Shown: positions 44,119 to 52,693, numbered from the stretch's first letter. The stretch: DNA of 64,000 bases from a candidate division WOR-3 bacterium (GCA_013177935.1 JABLXZ010000004.1:248001-312000); one strand, 5' to 3'. The notes: a model not told the origin generated them from the letters alone. Numbers and translations are program-made.

Positions 44119-45342
44119 CTACCGTGCTGTTTGCGACCCACCGCTTTTGGGCGGTGGATAAACCGCATCCTTTAGCGCCAGTGCCCGGCGCAAAGCCTTG
44201 ACATCGTGTACCCGCACAATATCGGCGCCGTTCAGCGCGCCAATCACACAGGCAGCAATCGTGCCCTCCAGCCTTTCTTCAACCGGCAGGTTCAGAACCG
44301 CACCGATAAAAGACTTGCGCGAGGGCCCGATGACAATCGGTTTGCCGAGCGTCCGCAACTCCTTTAACCGCCGCAGAATCTCCAGATTGTGCCCAGCGGT
44401 CTTGCCAAAGCCAATCCCCGGGTCAACAAGAATTTTATCCGGCGCGATTCCAGCAGCAACACCCAGTTTTATCGACCGGGCAAGACCATCAACAATCTCC
44501 GCCATCAAATCCTGATACACCGGATTTTTCTGCATTGTTCTGGGCTTACCCTTGATGTGCATCACGATTATCGGCACATTAGCCTGCGCCACCACCTTTG
44601 CCAGCCGCCGGTCAAATCTCAGTCCGGAAATGTCGTTTATCATTCCGGCACCGGCGTCAAGCACCGCTTCGGCAACCCGCGCACTGGTGGTGTCAACCGA
44701 GATTGGTACCTTCACCTTACGGGCAAGTTGCTTTAACACCGGCAGCAGTCGGCGCAACTGCTCCTTTTCCGGCACCGGTTTTGAACCGGGCCGGGTTGAC
44801 TCCGCACCGATGTCAATAATATCCGCGCCATCTTCACTCAGCCTTATCCCCTGCTCAATTGCCCTTTCCGGCTCAAAGTACCTGCCGCCATCATAAAACG
44901 AGTCCGGGGTGACATTCAAAATCCCCATTATCAAAACCCGTTTACCGAGCTCAAACTTCTTCCTGCCCACGGTCAACCCCGAGACCGGCGGCATAAAATT
45001 CGTCCCTAATTCGCTCAAAAACGGCACCAGCCTCCGGGCACACTCGGGCTGATGCCGGAGCCGCTGGCAAATATCCTCAATCTGCCGTTCGGTAGCAAAC
45101 AGAATCGCATCGGTCTCGCGCACTTTGCCGTTAATTGCGTTCCTATGCACCGCACAGTCCGCGCCCGCAACCAGTGCAGTTTGCTTCAAAATGTTGGCAC
45201 CGGCAACCGACAGCCCGCTGATTTTCAGCGCCCGCACCGTGCTCTTGGCACGAAAAATCTCCCACGCTGCCGGGTCAACACCAACTCGTGCTAACTCCTG
45301 ATAAAGGTCCTGGGGATGGCTGATATCAAGGAGCCGAATCAT
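44119..45342 (-). CDS. folP: dihydropteroate synthase with N-terminal extension
   Basis: 407 residues, about 130 longer than the E. coli enzyme. The catalytic TIM-barrel begins near residue 135 with LIMGILNVTPDSFYDGG, and continues through IIDIGAESTRPGS, PISVDTTSARVAEA, GMINDISGLRF and GPSRKSFIGAVL. It condenses p-aminobenzoate with the pterin diphosphate in folate synthesis. The N-terminal 130 residues are an uncharacterised mixed alpha/beta extension. ATG 45342 overlaps an alternative GTG at 45345. It is in a tight minus-strand operon after the ornithine aminotransferase gene. Confidence 0.92.
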   Translation of the reverse strand: MIRLLDISHPQDLYQELARVGVDPAAWEIFRAKSTVRALKISGLSVAGANILKQTALVAGADCAVHRNAINGKVRETDAILFATERQIEDICQRLRHQPECARRLVPFLSELGTNFMPPVSGLTVGRKKFELGKRVLIMGILNVTPDSFYDGGRYFEPERAIEQGIRLSEDGADIIDIGAESTRPGSKPVPEKEQLRRLLPVLKQLARKVKVPISVDTTSARVAEAVLDAGAGMINDISGLRFDRRLAKVVAQANVPIIVMHIKGKPRTMQKNPVYQDLMAEIVDGLARSIKLGVAAGIAPDKILVDPGIGFGKTAGHNLEILRRLKELRTLGKPIVIGPSRKSFIGAVLNLPVEERLEGTIAACVIGALNGADIVRVHDVKALRRALALKDAVYPPPKSGGSQTAR

Positions 45343-45354
45343 CACCCGCTACTT

Positions 45355-46554
45355 CTACCCTTTCAGCACCTGGCTAATTCTTTCCAGCGCCCAGTCAATC
45401 TCCTCCTTCTTGATTACCAGCGGCGGGGCAAACCGAATCACCTTCTCGTGCGTATCCTTGGCAAGGATGCCCAGTTTGAGCAGTTTTTCGCAATATACCC
45501 GCGCTGGTCCGGCTTCCGGCTTCAACTCCACACCGATAAACAAACCCCGGCCCCTGACTTCTGCCACCAGCGGTGAATTCAGTTTCTTCAGTTCGGAAAG
45601 AAAGTATGCACCCAGCTCGGCTGACCGTTCGGGCAGTTTCTCCTCAAGAATCACCTCAACCGCCGCTTTACCAACCGCGCAGGCAAGCGGATTTCCACCA
45701 AATGTTGAACCGTGATTGCCCGGCACAAACGCATCCATCACCGCATCGGGTCCGCAAACCGCCGAAACCGGCATACAGCCACCACCAAGCGCCTTGCCCA
45801 AAATCAAAAGGTCAGGCTTGACATCCTCATACTGGTAACAGAAAAGTTTGCCGGTCCGTCCCATTCCGGTCTGAATCTCGTCTAGAATAAACAGCACCCG
45901 ATTCTCCTGGCACACCTCCTGCGCCGCCTTCAGATACCCCTTATCCGGCACAATGATGCCGCCCTCACCCTGAATCGGCTCAACAAGAAAACCGACCGTA
46001 TTCTGATTAATCGCCCGCTTTAAGGCGTCAATGTCATTATAGGGAATCACCTTAAAACCAGGGGTAAAAGGACCAAAACCATCCTGATAAAGCGGTTCGG
46101 TCGAGAAACTGATGATGGTAATTGTCCTGCCATGAAAATTGTTGGCGCAGACAACTATCTCCGCCTGATTCGGCGCAACACCCTTTTTCGTATAACCCCA
46201 GCGCCGGGCACACTTAATCGCCGTCTCCACCCCTTCGGCACCGGAGTTCATCAAAAGCACTCGGTCCTGACCGGTAATTTCACACAGCAGTTTACAGAAC
46301 GGTCCTAACTGGTCGTTGTGAAACGCCCTTGAAGTCAAACACAGCCGGTTCATCTGCTCGCTCAGCGCCTTCAGGATTTTTGGATGGCGATGACCCTGAT
46401 TCAGCGCCGAATAAGACGACAGCATATCAAGATACCGGTTCCCATCAACATCCTCCACCCAAACACCTTCTCCCCGGGTTAAAACCACGGGCAGCGGATG
46501 GTAGTTGTGCGCAGCATAACGCTCAACGAGTTCAATATGCTCCTTAGTATTCAA
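45355..46554 (-). CDS. rocD: ornithine-oxo-acid aminotransferase (RocD-like)
   Basis: 399 residues. Class-III aminotransferase: YLDMLSSYSALNQGHRHPKI at the N-terminus, NSGAEGVETAIKCARRWGYT (PLP phosphate site), FILDEIQTGMGRTGK with the PLP aspartate, and LLILGKALGGGCMPVSAV with the Schiff-base lysine. The overall pattern, especially YSALNQGHRHP and NNFHGRTITIISFS, favours ornithine delta-aminotransferase over acetylornithine aminotransferase. TTG start with GGAG 6 nt upstream. First gene of a six-gene operon. Confidence 0.88.
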   Translation of the reverse strand: MNTKEHIELVERYAAHNYHPLPVVLTRGEGVWVEDVDGNRYLDMLSSYSALNQGHRHPKILKALSEQMNRLCLTSRAFHNDQLGPFCKLLCEITGQDRVLLMNSGAEGVETAIKCARRWGYTKKGVAPNQAEIVVCANNFHGRTITIISFSTEPLYQDGFGPFTPGFKVIPYNDIDALKRAINQNTVGFLVEPIQGEGGIIVPDKGYLKAAQEVCQENRVLFILDEIQTGMGRTGKLFCYQYEDVKPDLLILGKALGGGCMPVSAVCGPDAVMDAFVPGNHGSTFGGNPLACAVGKAAVEVILEEKLPERSAELGAYFLSELKKLNSPLVAEVRGRGLFIGVELKPEAGPARVYCEKLLKLGILAKDTHEKVIRFAPPLVIKKEEIDWALERISQVLKG

Positions 46555-46586
46555 ATGAAACTCCTTTCCAGTTAAACTCTTATCTC

Positions 46587-46614
46587 ATTTTAGCCTGAAA
46601 CCGTAATCAGTCAA
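46587..46614 (-). promoter_or_regulatory. promoter of the rocD-folP-cdaA operon
   Basis: Minus-strand TTGACT (46614-46609), 16-bp spacer, TAAAAT (46592-46587); start near 46580 and a 26-nt leader with a Shine-Dalgarno. Confidence 0.75.
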
Positions 46615-46749
46615 TTGAAGGTCTTACCCATTCCTGCCTGAAACCGAATGACAAACAAGAATGGTACCAATCAGATAACTGTCCTTTTAAACCCGGTGCT
46701 AAAATACCATCCTGAACTTGGCATCAGATTTACCACCGTTAAAACACCA

Positions 46750-46881
46750 ATTTCCCATACCATCCCGGAAACTACCCCGGGGTTGGGCAGGGAAATTTCG
46801 TTCCAATTTACTAACACCCGAATTTTCAAACTGTTATGTTAGGATACCAACCCCGGCGTTGTATACTTTAAAGTATACAAC
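46750..46881. repeat. dispersed repeat element, copy 2
   Basis: Second copy of the element at 26350-26478, same orientation. ATTTCCCATACCAT and ACTACCCCGGGGTTGGG are retained, and the hairpin arms TTTCCC/GGGAAA are kept even though the loop side has lost bases. The terminal palindrome is longer here: 24 bp (46858-46881), centred on TATACTTTAAAGTATA. The rest of the 46555-46958 gap holds only promoters. Confidence 0.8.
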
Positions 46882-46925
46882 CTACCGGGTAATTTATCGG
46901 CAGCAACAACCTTTTCGGTATATGG

Positions 46926-46953
46926 TTGAAGTTAATCTTATGCTCGCTAAAAT
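46926..46953 (+). promoter_or_regulatory. leaderless promoter of the nuclease gene
   Basis: TTGAAG at 46926-46931, 16-bp spacer, TAAAAT at 46948-46953, then 5 nt to GTG 46959. Confidence 0.6.
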
Positions 46954-46958
46954 TGAGT

Positions 46959-47747
46959 GTGCGACGACTGATTACCGTTTGTCTGTTGTCCTTCTGCCTT
47001 CTGAGCGCAACCGCAAATTCACCCTTACACCCTTATGGCGCACCTGACCCGTCTGAACCAAACCTAAAAGTACTGCACTATCGGGCGTTTGACTGCGGAT
47101 ACCTGCCCCGGGTAAAAACTTCCCTCTGGGTCTCTTACCTTTACCATCGCGCAACCGCACTTAACCGACCCCGATATCGGGGTAAGTTTATGCCCGACAC
47201 CTTCCGGCTCAAAAAGTCCGAAGCCGCATTCCCGGCGGTTTACGAATCTGTGCCCGGATTTATTCGCCATCAACTGGACAAGGGTCATCTCGCACCCGAT
47301 GCCGCGATTAAGGTGTTTGGCACCGAGGCGCAAAAGGAAACCTACTTCCTCACCAACATCATCCCCCAGTTTGCCAATACCAACCGGTTTATCTGGGCAG
47401 CGCTCGAGAAAAACATCCGGGATTGGGCAGGTTCAAAAGACACCGTCTGGGTAACGGTTGGACCGGTCTTTTATCCTGGTCAGGACACCTTCTGGCTCGG
47501 TACCCATCAGGTGCCGATTCCCCATGCCTGTTATTGCGTGGTGTTCAAAAGACCGGCAAAACTTATCGCCTTTGTCGTCCCGAACGACTCAATTCGGCGC
47601 ACCGGCAAACACCTGCCCCGGTTTCTCGTCAGTGTGGACTCGGTAGAGAAGTTGACCGGTCTTGACCTCTTTCCCGGTCTGCCGCCTGTCCTCGAACAAA
47701 AGGTGGAACCGGCAAAACCGAAAAAGATGTGGCAATTTCGTCCTTAG
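46959..47747 (+). CDS. secreted DNA/RNA non-specific endonuclease (NUC1-like)
   Basis: 262 residues from GTG 46959, giving a clean signal peptide (RRLITVCLLSFCLLSATA). The catalytic motif is DKGHLAPD (D107-H110), a variant of the usual DRGH, with the metal-binding asparagine in TNIIPQ about 30 residues later. This is the beta-beta-alpha-metal fold of Serratia nuclease and EndoG. It would cut DNA and RNA outside the cytoplasm for nutrient use or competition. A longer frame from TTG 46926 would translate the promoter. Confidence 0.88.
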   Translation: MRRLITVCLLSFCLLSATANSPLHPYGAPDPSEPNLKVLHYRAFDCGYLPRVKTSLWVSYLYHRATALNRPRYRGKFMPDTFRLKKSEAAFPAVYESVPGFIRHQLDKGHLAPDAAIKVFGTEAQKETYFLTNIIPQFANTNRFIWAALEKNIRDWAGSKDTVWVTVGPVFYPGQDTFWLGTHQVPIPHACYCVVFKRPAKLIAFVVPNDSIRRTGKHLPRFLVSVDSVEKLTGLDLFPGLPPVLEQKVEPAKPKKMWQFRP

Positions 47748-48000
47748 CCACAATACCGGGAAAATCGAGCATTCCGACACTCTTGCGGCGCGCCCTTCTT
47801 TGCTCCAGCCGTTGCCGGTCTGAATAGTGATGTTTACCACCCCTCATTTCTCACCCCCATATAATTATAACATAAATTTCCGCATCTGGCAACAACCCTG
47901 CACCTCAAACCACCAGCAAAGAGCAGAGAAACCTTCTTCTTAATTTCTTTTCCCGCCTTTGCCGGAATTCACCTTTTCCCTTTTCTTGATTCTTATTCTC

Positions 48001-48150
48001 CCCGCCCTTGAAGTAATTTTCTTGTCTTTATCCCCCTTTGAAGTGTTTTTTATCTTTATTCCTGCCCTTGAAGGTTTTTTCTTGTTTTTATCCCCGTCTT
48101 CGAAGGGTTTTTATCTTTTTCCCGCCCTTGAAGGGAGGGGAAAAAGGGGA
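48001..48150. repeat. 60-bp tandem repeat of hairpin/T-tract units
   Basis: Two aligned 60-bp units (48001-48060 and 48061-48120) and part of a third. Each unit is itself two ~30-bp halves built as CCCTTGAAGG-type mini-hairpins followed by a run of T. AAG cores sit at 48011, 48041, 48071, 48103 and 48131. The plus strand is strongly pyrimidine-rich. An open frame through it would encode only a repetitive hydrophobic peptide and is not called. The 47748-48257 gap has no gene. Confidence 0.8.
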
Positions 48151-48257
48151 GGGTGAGAATGGAGGGAAGAGTGAAAAAATGTAGTGTGCTCCGTTTAAAC
48201 TCGTCTCAAAAACTACCTTAGCCTCGCTTTTGCCCTATCTGGCTTCCGCGCTTCTAC

Positions 48258-49121
48258 TTATCTCCCTTTCACAATTAACTTCTCGGTCCGCTTACCCGCC
48301 TGCACAAAATACACCCCGGACTTTATGTTATCAAGTTGGATTGTGACTATATTCTCTTTGCAATCCTCACCCTCTCTGTCATTGCGAGGGCGTGAGCCCG
48401 AAGCAATCTCTTTAACCAGCCTGCCATCACAGTCATAAATTTTAATTCGGTCCACACCCTCACTTAACCGAATAGTAAACGATGACCGCGCCGGATTCGG
48501 ATAGACCACTAAGCCGTTGCGCGCCGAAGGCGAAGCAATCCCCTTTTCTTCTCCCGGCGGTACAAACTGATAAATCTGAAGTCCAGCATCCCAATCAGCC
48601 ACATAGACATAAGAACCAGACACATAAACACCATAAGTATAGCGTGGTGTATCATAATTGCCTATCTCCTGCGGATTTCTCGGGTCTGACACATCAATCA
48701 CACGAAGCCCAGAATAATCAGCAACATAGGCATAAGAACCCGATACATAAACACCATAAGCAGAGTATGGTGTATCGTAAGAACCCAATTTTGAAGGCGA
48801 GTTCGGATTTGTAACATCCCAGATTTCAAGACCTGCCTGTCCATCAGCAATATAAAGAAGATTGCTGCGATAAAAGAACCCTTCAACGAAACCTCCTGTA
48901 TGAATCGCCTCAGACACCTTTACCGGCTGTGAAGGGTTTGACACATCAAGGACATACACGCCGCCACCGGAACCGCAAAACACAAGGTTTCTTGCTGAAT
49001 CACAGGTTGCCGCCTGAGAAGGACCAAAGGGCCAGTTGCCGATAAGCCGCACATTCAAAGAGTCGGCAAATGCCGGTACCAAAAACAGCACCAGAACAAA
49101 GAGCAGAACTTTATATTTCAT
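48258..49121 (-). CDS. secreted LVIVD-repeat protein with sorting domain
   Basis: 287 residues. Signal peptide about 1-19 (ending PAFA). Three to four LVIVD-type blades (YVLDVSNPSQPVKVSE, LEIWDVTNPNSPSKLGS, LRVIDVSDPRNPQEIGN), interleaved with GVYVSGSYAYVAD strands, form a small propeller. The C-terminal sorting domain (IKIYDCDGRLVKEI, IKSGVYFVQAGK, KLIVKGR) is interrupted by about 17 extra residues encoded by a palindromic repeat at 48379-48410. Good Shine-Dalgarno (AAGGGAGG). Confidence 0.8.
   Translation of the reverse strand: MKYKVLLFVLVLFLVPAFADSLNVRLIGNWPFGPSQAATCDSARNLVFCGSGGGVYVLDVSNPSQPVKVSEAIHTGGFVEGFFYRSNLLYIADGQAGLEIWDVTNPNSPSKLGSYDTPYSAYGVYVSGSYAYVADYSGLRVIDVSDPRNPQEIGNYDTPRYTYGVYVSGSYVYVADWDAGLQIYQFVPPGEEKGIASPSARNGLVVYPNPARSSFTIRLSEGVDRIKIYDCDGRLVKEIASGSRPRNDREGEDCKENIVTIQLDNIKSGVYFVQAGKRTEKLIVKGR
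48379..48410 (-). repeat. palindromic repeat inserted in frame in the LVIVD gene
   Basis: TCATTGCGAGGGCGTGAGCC then CGAAGCAATCTC. ATTGC at one end pairs with GCAAT at the other, and GGGC with GCCC inside. This ATTGCGAG...GAAGCAAT form is a dispersed palindromic repeat seen in many bacterial genomes. Here it adds residues to the sorting domain without breaking the frame. Confidence 0.75.
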
Positions 49122-49190
49122 ACTGCCTCCCTTTTGTTTGTTTTGGCGAACCTCAACTGATGCCCGGCATCGTTATCACCTTGACAGCTG

Positions 49191-49219
49191 ACTATAACAA
49201 ACCGCCACCAGCCTGTCAA
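49191..49219 (-). promoter_or_regulatory. leadered promoter of the LVIVD gene
   Basis: Minus-strand TTGACA (49219-49214), 17-bp spacer, TATAGT (49196-49191); leader about 63 nt with AAGGGAGG. Confidence 0.7.
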
Positions 49220-49288
49220 CCCCTCACAAGTCAAAAACAGGTAAACCGGCACCGTTCTCAAGAAAGACCGCCGGAAAAAACACTTAAT

Positions 49289-49317
49289 TTGACTGAAACC
49301 CGCGGTTTGTTTATTAT
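49289..49317 (+). promoter_or_regulatory. leadered promoter of the serA operon
   Basis: TTGACT at 49289-49294, 17-bp spacer, TATTAT at 49312-49317; leader about 32 nt with GGGAG. Confidence 0.7.
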
Positions 49318-49355
49318 AAATCAGGCTGTTAACACCAAACCAAGGGAGTTAAAAT

Positions 49356-50258
49356 ATGAAAGTAATCATTACCGACCCAATCGCCCCGGAAGGGGTTCAG
49401 ATTTTGCGTTCTGCCGGCTTTACCGTTGATGAAAAGCCGGGCATTGCACCTGATGAGTTGTTAAAGGTAATTCCCGAATACGATGCCATCATCGTCCGCA
49501 GCGCTACCAAGGTCACCGCCGATGTGATTCAGGCGGGCAAGAACCTCAAAGTCATTGGCCGTGCCGGTGTTGGCTTGGACAATGTGGACAAAAAGGCGGC
49601 TGATGCCCGCGGCATCAAAGTGGTGAATACGCCCGAGGCAACCTCAATTTCGGTTGCCGAACTGGCACTGGGAATGATGTTCGCCTGTGCCCGTTCCATT
49701 CCGCAGGCAACCGCGTCCTTACGCGCCGGAAAGTGGGAGAAGAAGGCGTTCCACGGTATCGAACTGTACGGCAAAACTTTGGGCATCATCGGTGCTGGTC
49801 GCATCGGCTCTGAACTGGCAAAAAGAGCCCTGGCACTCGGGATGAAGGTGCTGGTAAACCGTCTTTCCGATAAGCCGGTACAGTATGGCGAAGCCTGCGA
49901 CCTTGACCGTTTGTTAAAAGAGTCCGACTTCATCTCCCTCCACATCCCGAAAACCGATAAGACCTATCACCTCCTCAACAAAGAGGCGTTTGCGAAGATG
50001 AAGAAAGGCGTAATCATCATCAACTGTGCCCGGGGTGGAGTGATTGATGAGGCGGCGCTTTACGAAGCGATTCAGTCCGGGATTGTAGCGATGGCGGCGC
50101 TGGATGTGTTTGAAAAGGAACCGCTTGATGACTTCAAACTGTTCTCTCTACCCCAGGTAATTGGCACCCCCCACATCGGCGCCCAGACCAGAGAGGGACA
50201 GCTGCGCGCCGGCGTCCAGATTGCCGAAAAGGTCCGGGATGCATTGAAGGGGGCATAA
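49356..50258 (+). CDS. serA: D-3-phosphoglycerate dehydrogenase, short form
   Basis: 300 residues. NAD-binding GAGRIG (146-151), catalytic R226 in NCARGG, E255 and H273 in TPHIGAQT are all present. It oxidises 3-phosphoglycerate in the first step of serine synthesis. It lacks the C-terminal ACT domain of larger SerA proteins, so serine feedback is probably absent or different. Shine-Dalgarno GGGAG precedes the ATG. Its stop overlaps the DUF1015 start (TAATG), a pairing seen in many bacteria. Confidence 0.88.
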   Translation: MKVIITDPIAPEGVQILRSAGFTVDEKPGIAPDELLKVIPEYDAIIVRSATKVTADVIQAGKNLKVIGRAGVGLDNVDKKAADARGIKVVNTPEATSISVAELALGMMFACARSIPQATASLRAGKWEKKAFHGIELYGKTLGIIGAGRIGSELAKRALALGMKVLVNRLSDKPVQYGEACDLDRLLKESDFISLHIPKTDKTYHLLNKEAFAKMKKGVIIINCARGGVIDEAALYEAIQSGIVAMAALDVFEKEPLDDFKLFSLPQVIGTPHIGAQTREGQLRAGVQIAEKVRDALKGA

Positions 50259-51544
50259 TGGCGGATGTCCGACCATTTCCGGCAATCCATTACAACCTGA
50301 CGAAGATTGGCGACCTCAGTAAGGTGATTACCCAGCCTTACGACAAGGTCACACCCGAGATGCGCGAACGGTATCTGAAACAGCACCAGTTCAGTTTCAT
50401 CAATCTCATCCTGCCCAAAAGCGATGACCCGTATTCATTTTCGGCAAACACCTGTCACCGCTGGCTTGAGCAAGGCATTCTTGTGCGCAAAACCAAACCC
50501 GCTTTCTACATCCTTGAAGAGGAGTTTGAAATTGAAGGCAAAAGAATGCGGCGCAAAGGGTTCATCGGTGCCATCCGGGTTGAAGAGTTTGAAAAAGGAA
50601 CCGTCCTGCCTCACGAGTTTACCCATTCCGGACCAAAGGCGGACCGGTTAGCACTTTTGCGCGCCACGAAAAAAGACTACGAGCAGATATTCTTCCTCTA
50701 TCCCGACCCGAAAGGTGAAATTGAACGGTTGCTGGACAGCAAAAAAGGTGCTGAGCCCGAGCTGATTGCCACCGATGAGTTTAATGTTGTCCACCGGCTC
50801 TGGCAGGTCAATGACCAGGACTGGATTAATGCCTTGCACCAGGCGATGCGGGAACAGGTGGTATTGATTGCCGATGGCCACCACCGTTATGAGACCGCAC
50901 TCAACTACCGCCGGGAGATGGAACAGAAGGGAAATGTACCCGCCAATGCTGCGCTTAGGTTCAAAACCGCTGCCTTCTTCAAAATCACCGACCCCGGACT
51001 CGTAATTCTGCCCACCCACCGCTTGCTGAAAACAATAAACATTTCGCCCGATGAGGCGCTCTCCCGCCTGAACAACCTGTTTGAAGTTAAACCGGTATCT
51101 GACCAGAGCGCAAAGTCCGAACTGGAAAAACACAAAACTGAGCATGCGTTTGTTGTCTATTTTGGCAGGGGCAAAAGTTATCTGCTTATCTTACGCAACC
51201 TTCAGGCGGCGAAAGCTCTGCTACCCGCAGAAAAGAGCCCGGAGTACAAAGAACTGGATGTGGCGCTCCTCCACGCCTTAATAATCGATAATGTATTTGG
51301 CATCAAACCGGCTGAAACCGAAAACCGGGTGCTATATGAACGGTACTGGCACGACACCGTTGCCCGCGTTGACTCCGGCGAAGCCGCCTGTGCCCTGTTC
51401 CTCAACCCAACACGGCCCGAACAGGTGCAGAAACTGGCAGAAAAGATGGAGCGGATGCCCCAAAAGTCAACCGACTTTTTCCCGAAACTGATTTCCGGAA
51501 TGGTCTTTATGGATGTGGCGGAAACGGAGGTGCTTCCGGATTAG
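50258..51544 (+). CDS. DUF1015 family protein
   Basis: 428 residues. The N-terminus VRPFPAIHYN...VITQPYDKV and the central VLIADGHHRYETALNYRREM are hallmark DUF1015 segments. The family often lies beside serA, sometimes with serC, hinting at a role in serine or phosphoserine metabolism, but no activity is established. Cytoplasmic, no membrane helices. Translationally coupled to serA at the start and to the GTPase at the end (TAGATG). Confidence 0.88.
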   Translation: MADVRPFPAIHYNLTKIGDLSKVITQPYDKVTPEMRERYLKQHQFSFINLILPKSDDPYSFSANTCHRWLEQGILVRKTKPAFYILEEEFEIEGKRMRRKGFIGAIRVEEFEKGTVLPHEFTHSGPKADRLALLRATKKDYEQIFFLYPDPKGEIERLLDSKKGAEPELIATDEFNVVHRLWQVNDQDWINALHQAMREQVVLIADGHHRYETALNYRREMEQKGNVPANAALRFKTAAFFKITDPGLVILPTHRLLKTINISPDEALSRLNNLFEVKPVSDQSAKSELEKHKTEHAFVVYFGRGKSYLLILRNLQAAKALLPAEKSPEYKELDVALLHALIIDNVFGIKPAETENRVLYERYWHDTVARVDSGEAACALFLNPTRPEQVQKLAEKMERMPQKSTDFFPKLISGMVFMDVAETEVLPD

Positions 51545-52507
51545 ATGCCGGCAAACTTAACACCTGAGTTCAAGCAAGCCGAAGAGCGGTTCCGTCAGGC
51601 AAAAACGCCCGAAGAAAAACTGCTCTGCCTTGAAGAGATGCTTGCAACCATCCCCAAGCACAAAGGCACCGAAAAGATGCAGGCGGACATCAAAAGCCGC
51701 ATCGCCCGGCTGCGCCGCGAACTTTCTGAAGGCAAAGGTGGTGGCAAACGTTCTGACTGGTTCCATATTGAAAAACAGGGCGCGGGTCAGGTGGCGGTAT
51801 TTGGTCCGCCCAACTGCGGCAAATCTGCCCTAGTGCGGAAGTTGACCGGTTTAAACACCGAGGTCGCCGCCTACCCTTTTACCACCACCCGACCGATGGC
51901 AGGAATGATGCGGTTTGAAGAAATCCAGATTCAACTGATTGACACGCCACCCCTTGAAAAAGATTCCCCTGCCTGGCTCTTTCACATCCTGCGCACCGCG
52001 GATGCGCTCGTCTGGCTCATTGACCTGAGCGACGACACTTTGCTTGAAACCACCGAACAGGTTGAGCAACTTTTAATCCAGAACCGCATCATCGGACCCG
52101 AAGCTTATCGCCAGCCACCTTTACTGCGGGTTGGCACCAAGGTTGATGCCCCTGGTGCTCTGGACCGGCTTGCGGTGCTGAAAGAACTGCTGGGCGAAAT
52201 TCCATTGCTTCTCGTCTCAGTTGAGACCAAACAGGGACTGGATGAGTTTCGCCGTGCCGCCTTCACCAGTTTGAACATCATCCGCGTTTACACCAAAAAA
52301 CCGGGCAAACCGCCTGATTTGCAGGACCCGGTAATTCTCAAAAATCCGGCAACGGTGATTGACGCCGCCTACTATCTCCACAAAGACTTTGCCCGCAAAC
52401 TTTCCTATGCCCGGCTCTGGAACGCAAGCGGCTTTTCGGGCCAGCGCGTGGAACGGGAGCATATCCTTACCGACAAGGACATCGTCGAATTTCATATTCA
52501 GGAATAG
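51545..52507 (+). CDS. DRG/Obg-like GTPase with TGS domain
   Basis: 320 residues. A helical N-terminal region (1-75) precedes a G domain: P-loop GPPNCGKS (87-94), switch I AYPFTTTRP, DTPP where DTPG is usual, and TKVD in place of NKxD. A TGS domain forms the C-terminal 80 residues (IRVYTKKPGKPP through DKDIVEFHI). This resembles the DRG-type ribosome- or RNA-linked GTPases of archaea and eukaryotes and their scattered bacterial relatives. No Shine-Dalgarno; coupled to the DUF1015 stop. Confidence 0.82.
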   Translation: MPANLTPEFKQAEERFRQAKTPEEKLLCLEEMLATIPKHKGTEKMQADIKSRIARLRRELSEGKGGGKRSDWFHIEKQGAGQVAVFGPPNCGKSALVRKLTGLNTEVAAYPFTTTRPMAGMMRFEEIQIQLIDTPPLEKDSPAWLFHILRTADALVWLIDLSDDTLLETTEQVEQLLIQNRIIGPEAYRQPPLLRVGTKVDAPGALDRLAVLKELLGEIPLLLVSVETKQGLDEFRRAAFTSLNIIRVYTKKPGKPPDLQDPVILKNPATVIDAAYYLHKDFARKLSYARLWNASGFSGQRVEREHILTDKDIVEFHIQE

Positions 52508-52623
52508 CTTCGCTGGGAACCACCGGTTTAAATCTTGCTGCCTCAGAAATTGCTAAAACTGTCCGCCTTCCGCTGTCGGCAGCAATGTAGAACTGATAAA
52601 CACTTCTCCGCGTAATCCACCTA

Positions 52624-52673
52624 TTGACAATTGTCAACAAACTGATTATAATAAACATGGTGCTCAATTGAGC
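52624..52673 (+). promoter_or_regulatory. perfect consensus promoter with two palindromic sites
   Basis: TTGACA at 52624-52629, 17-bp spacer, TATAAT at 52647-52652. The -35 box is part of a 14-bp perfect palindrome TTGACAATTGTCAA (52624-52637). A second perfect palindrome GCTCAATTGAGC (52662-52673) begins about 3 nt after the predicted start. Both centre on CAATTG. A four-codon ATG-GTG-CTC-AAT-TGA mini-frame begins at 52657, at the transcription start. Confidence 0.7.
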
Positions 52674-52693
52674 TTGTTGACCGAGGAACCTTT

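Noticed and set aside
48001-48150. CRISPR array
   Set aside because: Units are contiguous with no unique spacers and only five degenerate halves; no cas genes nearby.
47959-48156. 65-codon open frame encoding a repetitive hydrophobic peptide
   Set aside because: It follows the 30/60-bp tandem repeat exactly, starts at TTG with no ribosome site, and the array looks non-coding.
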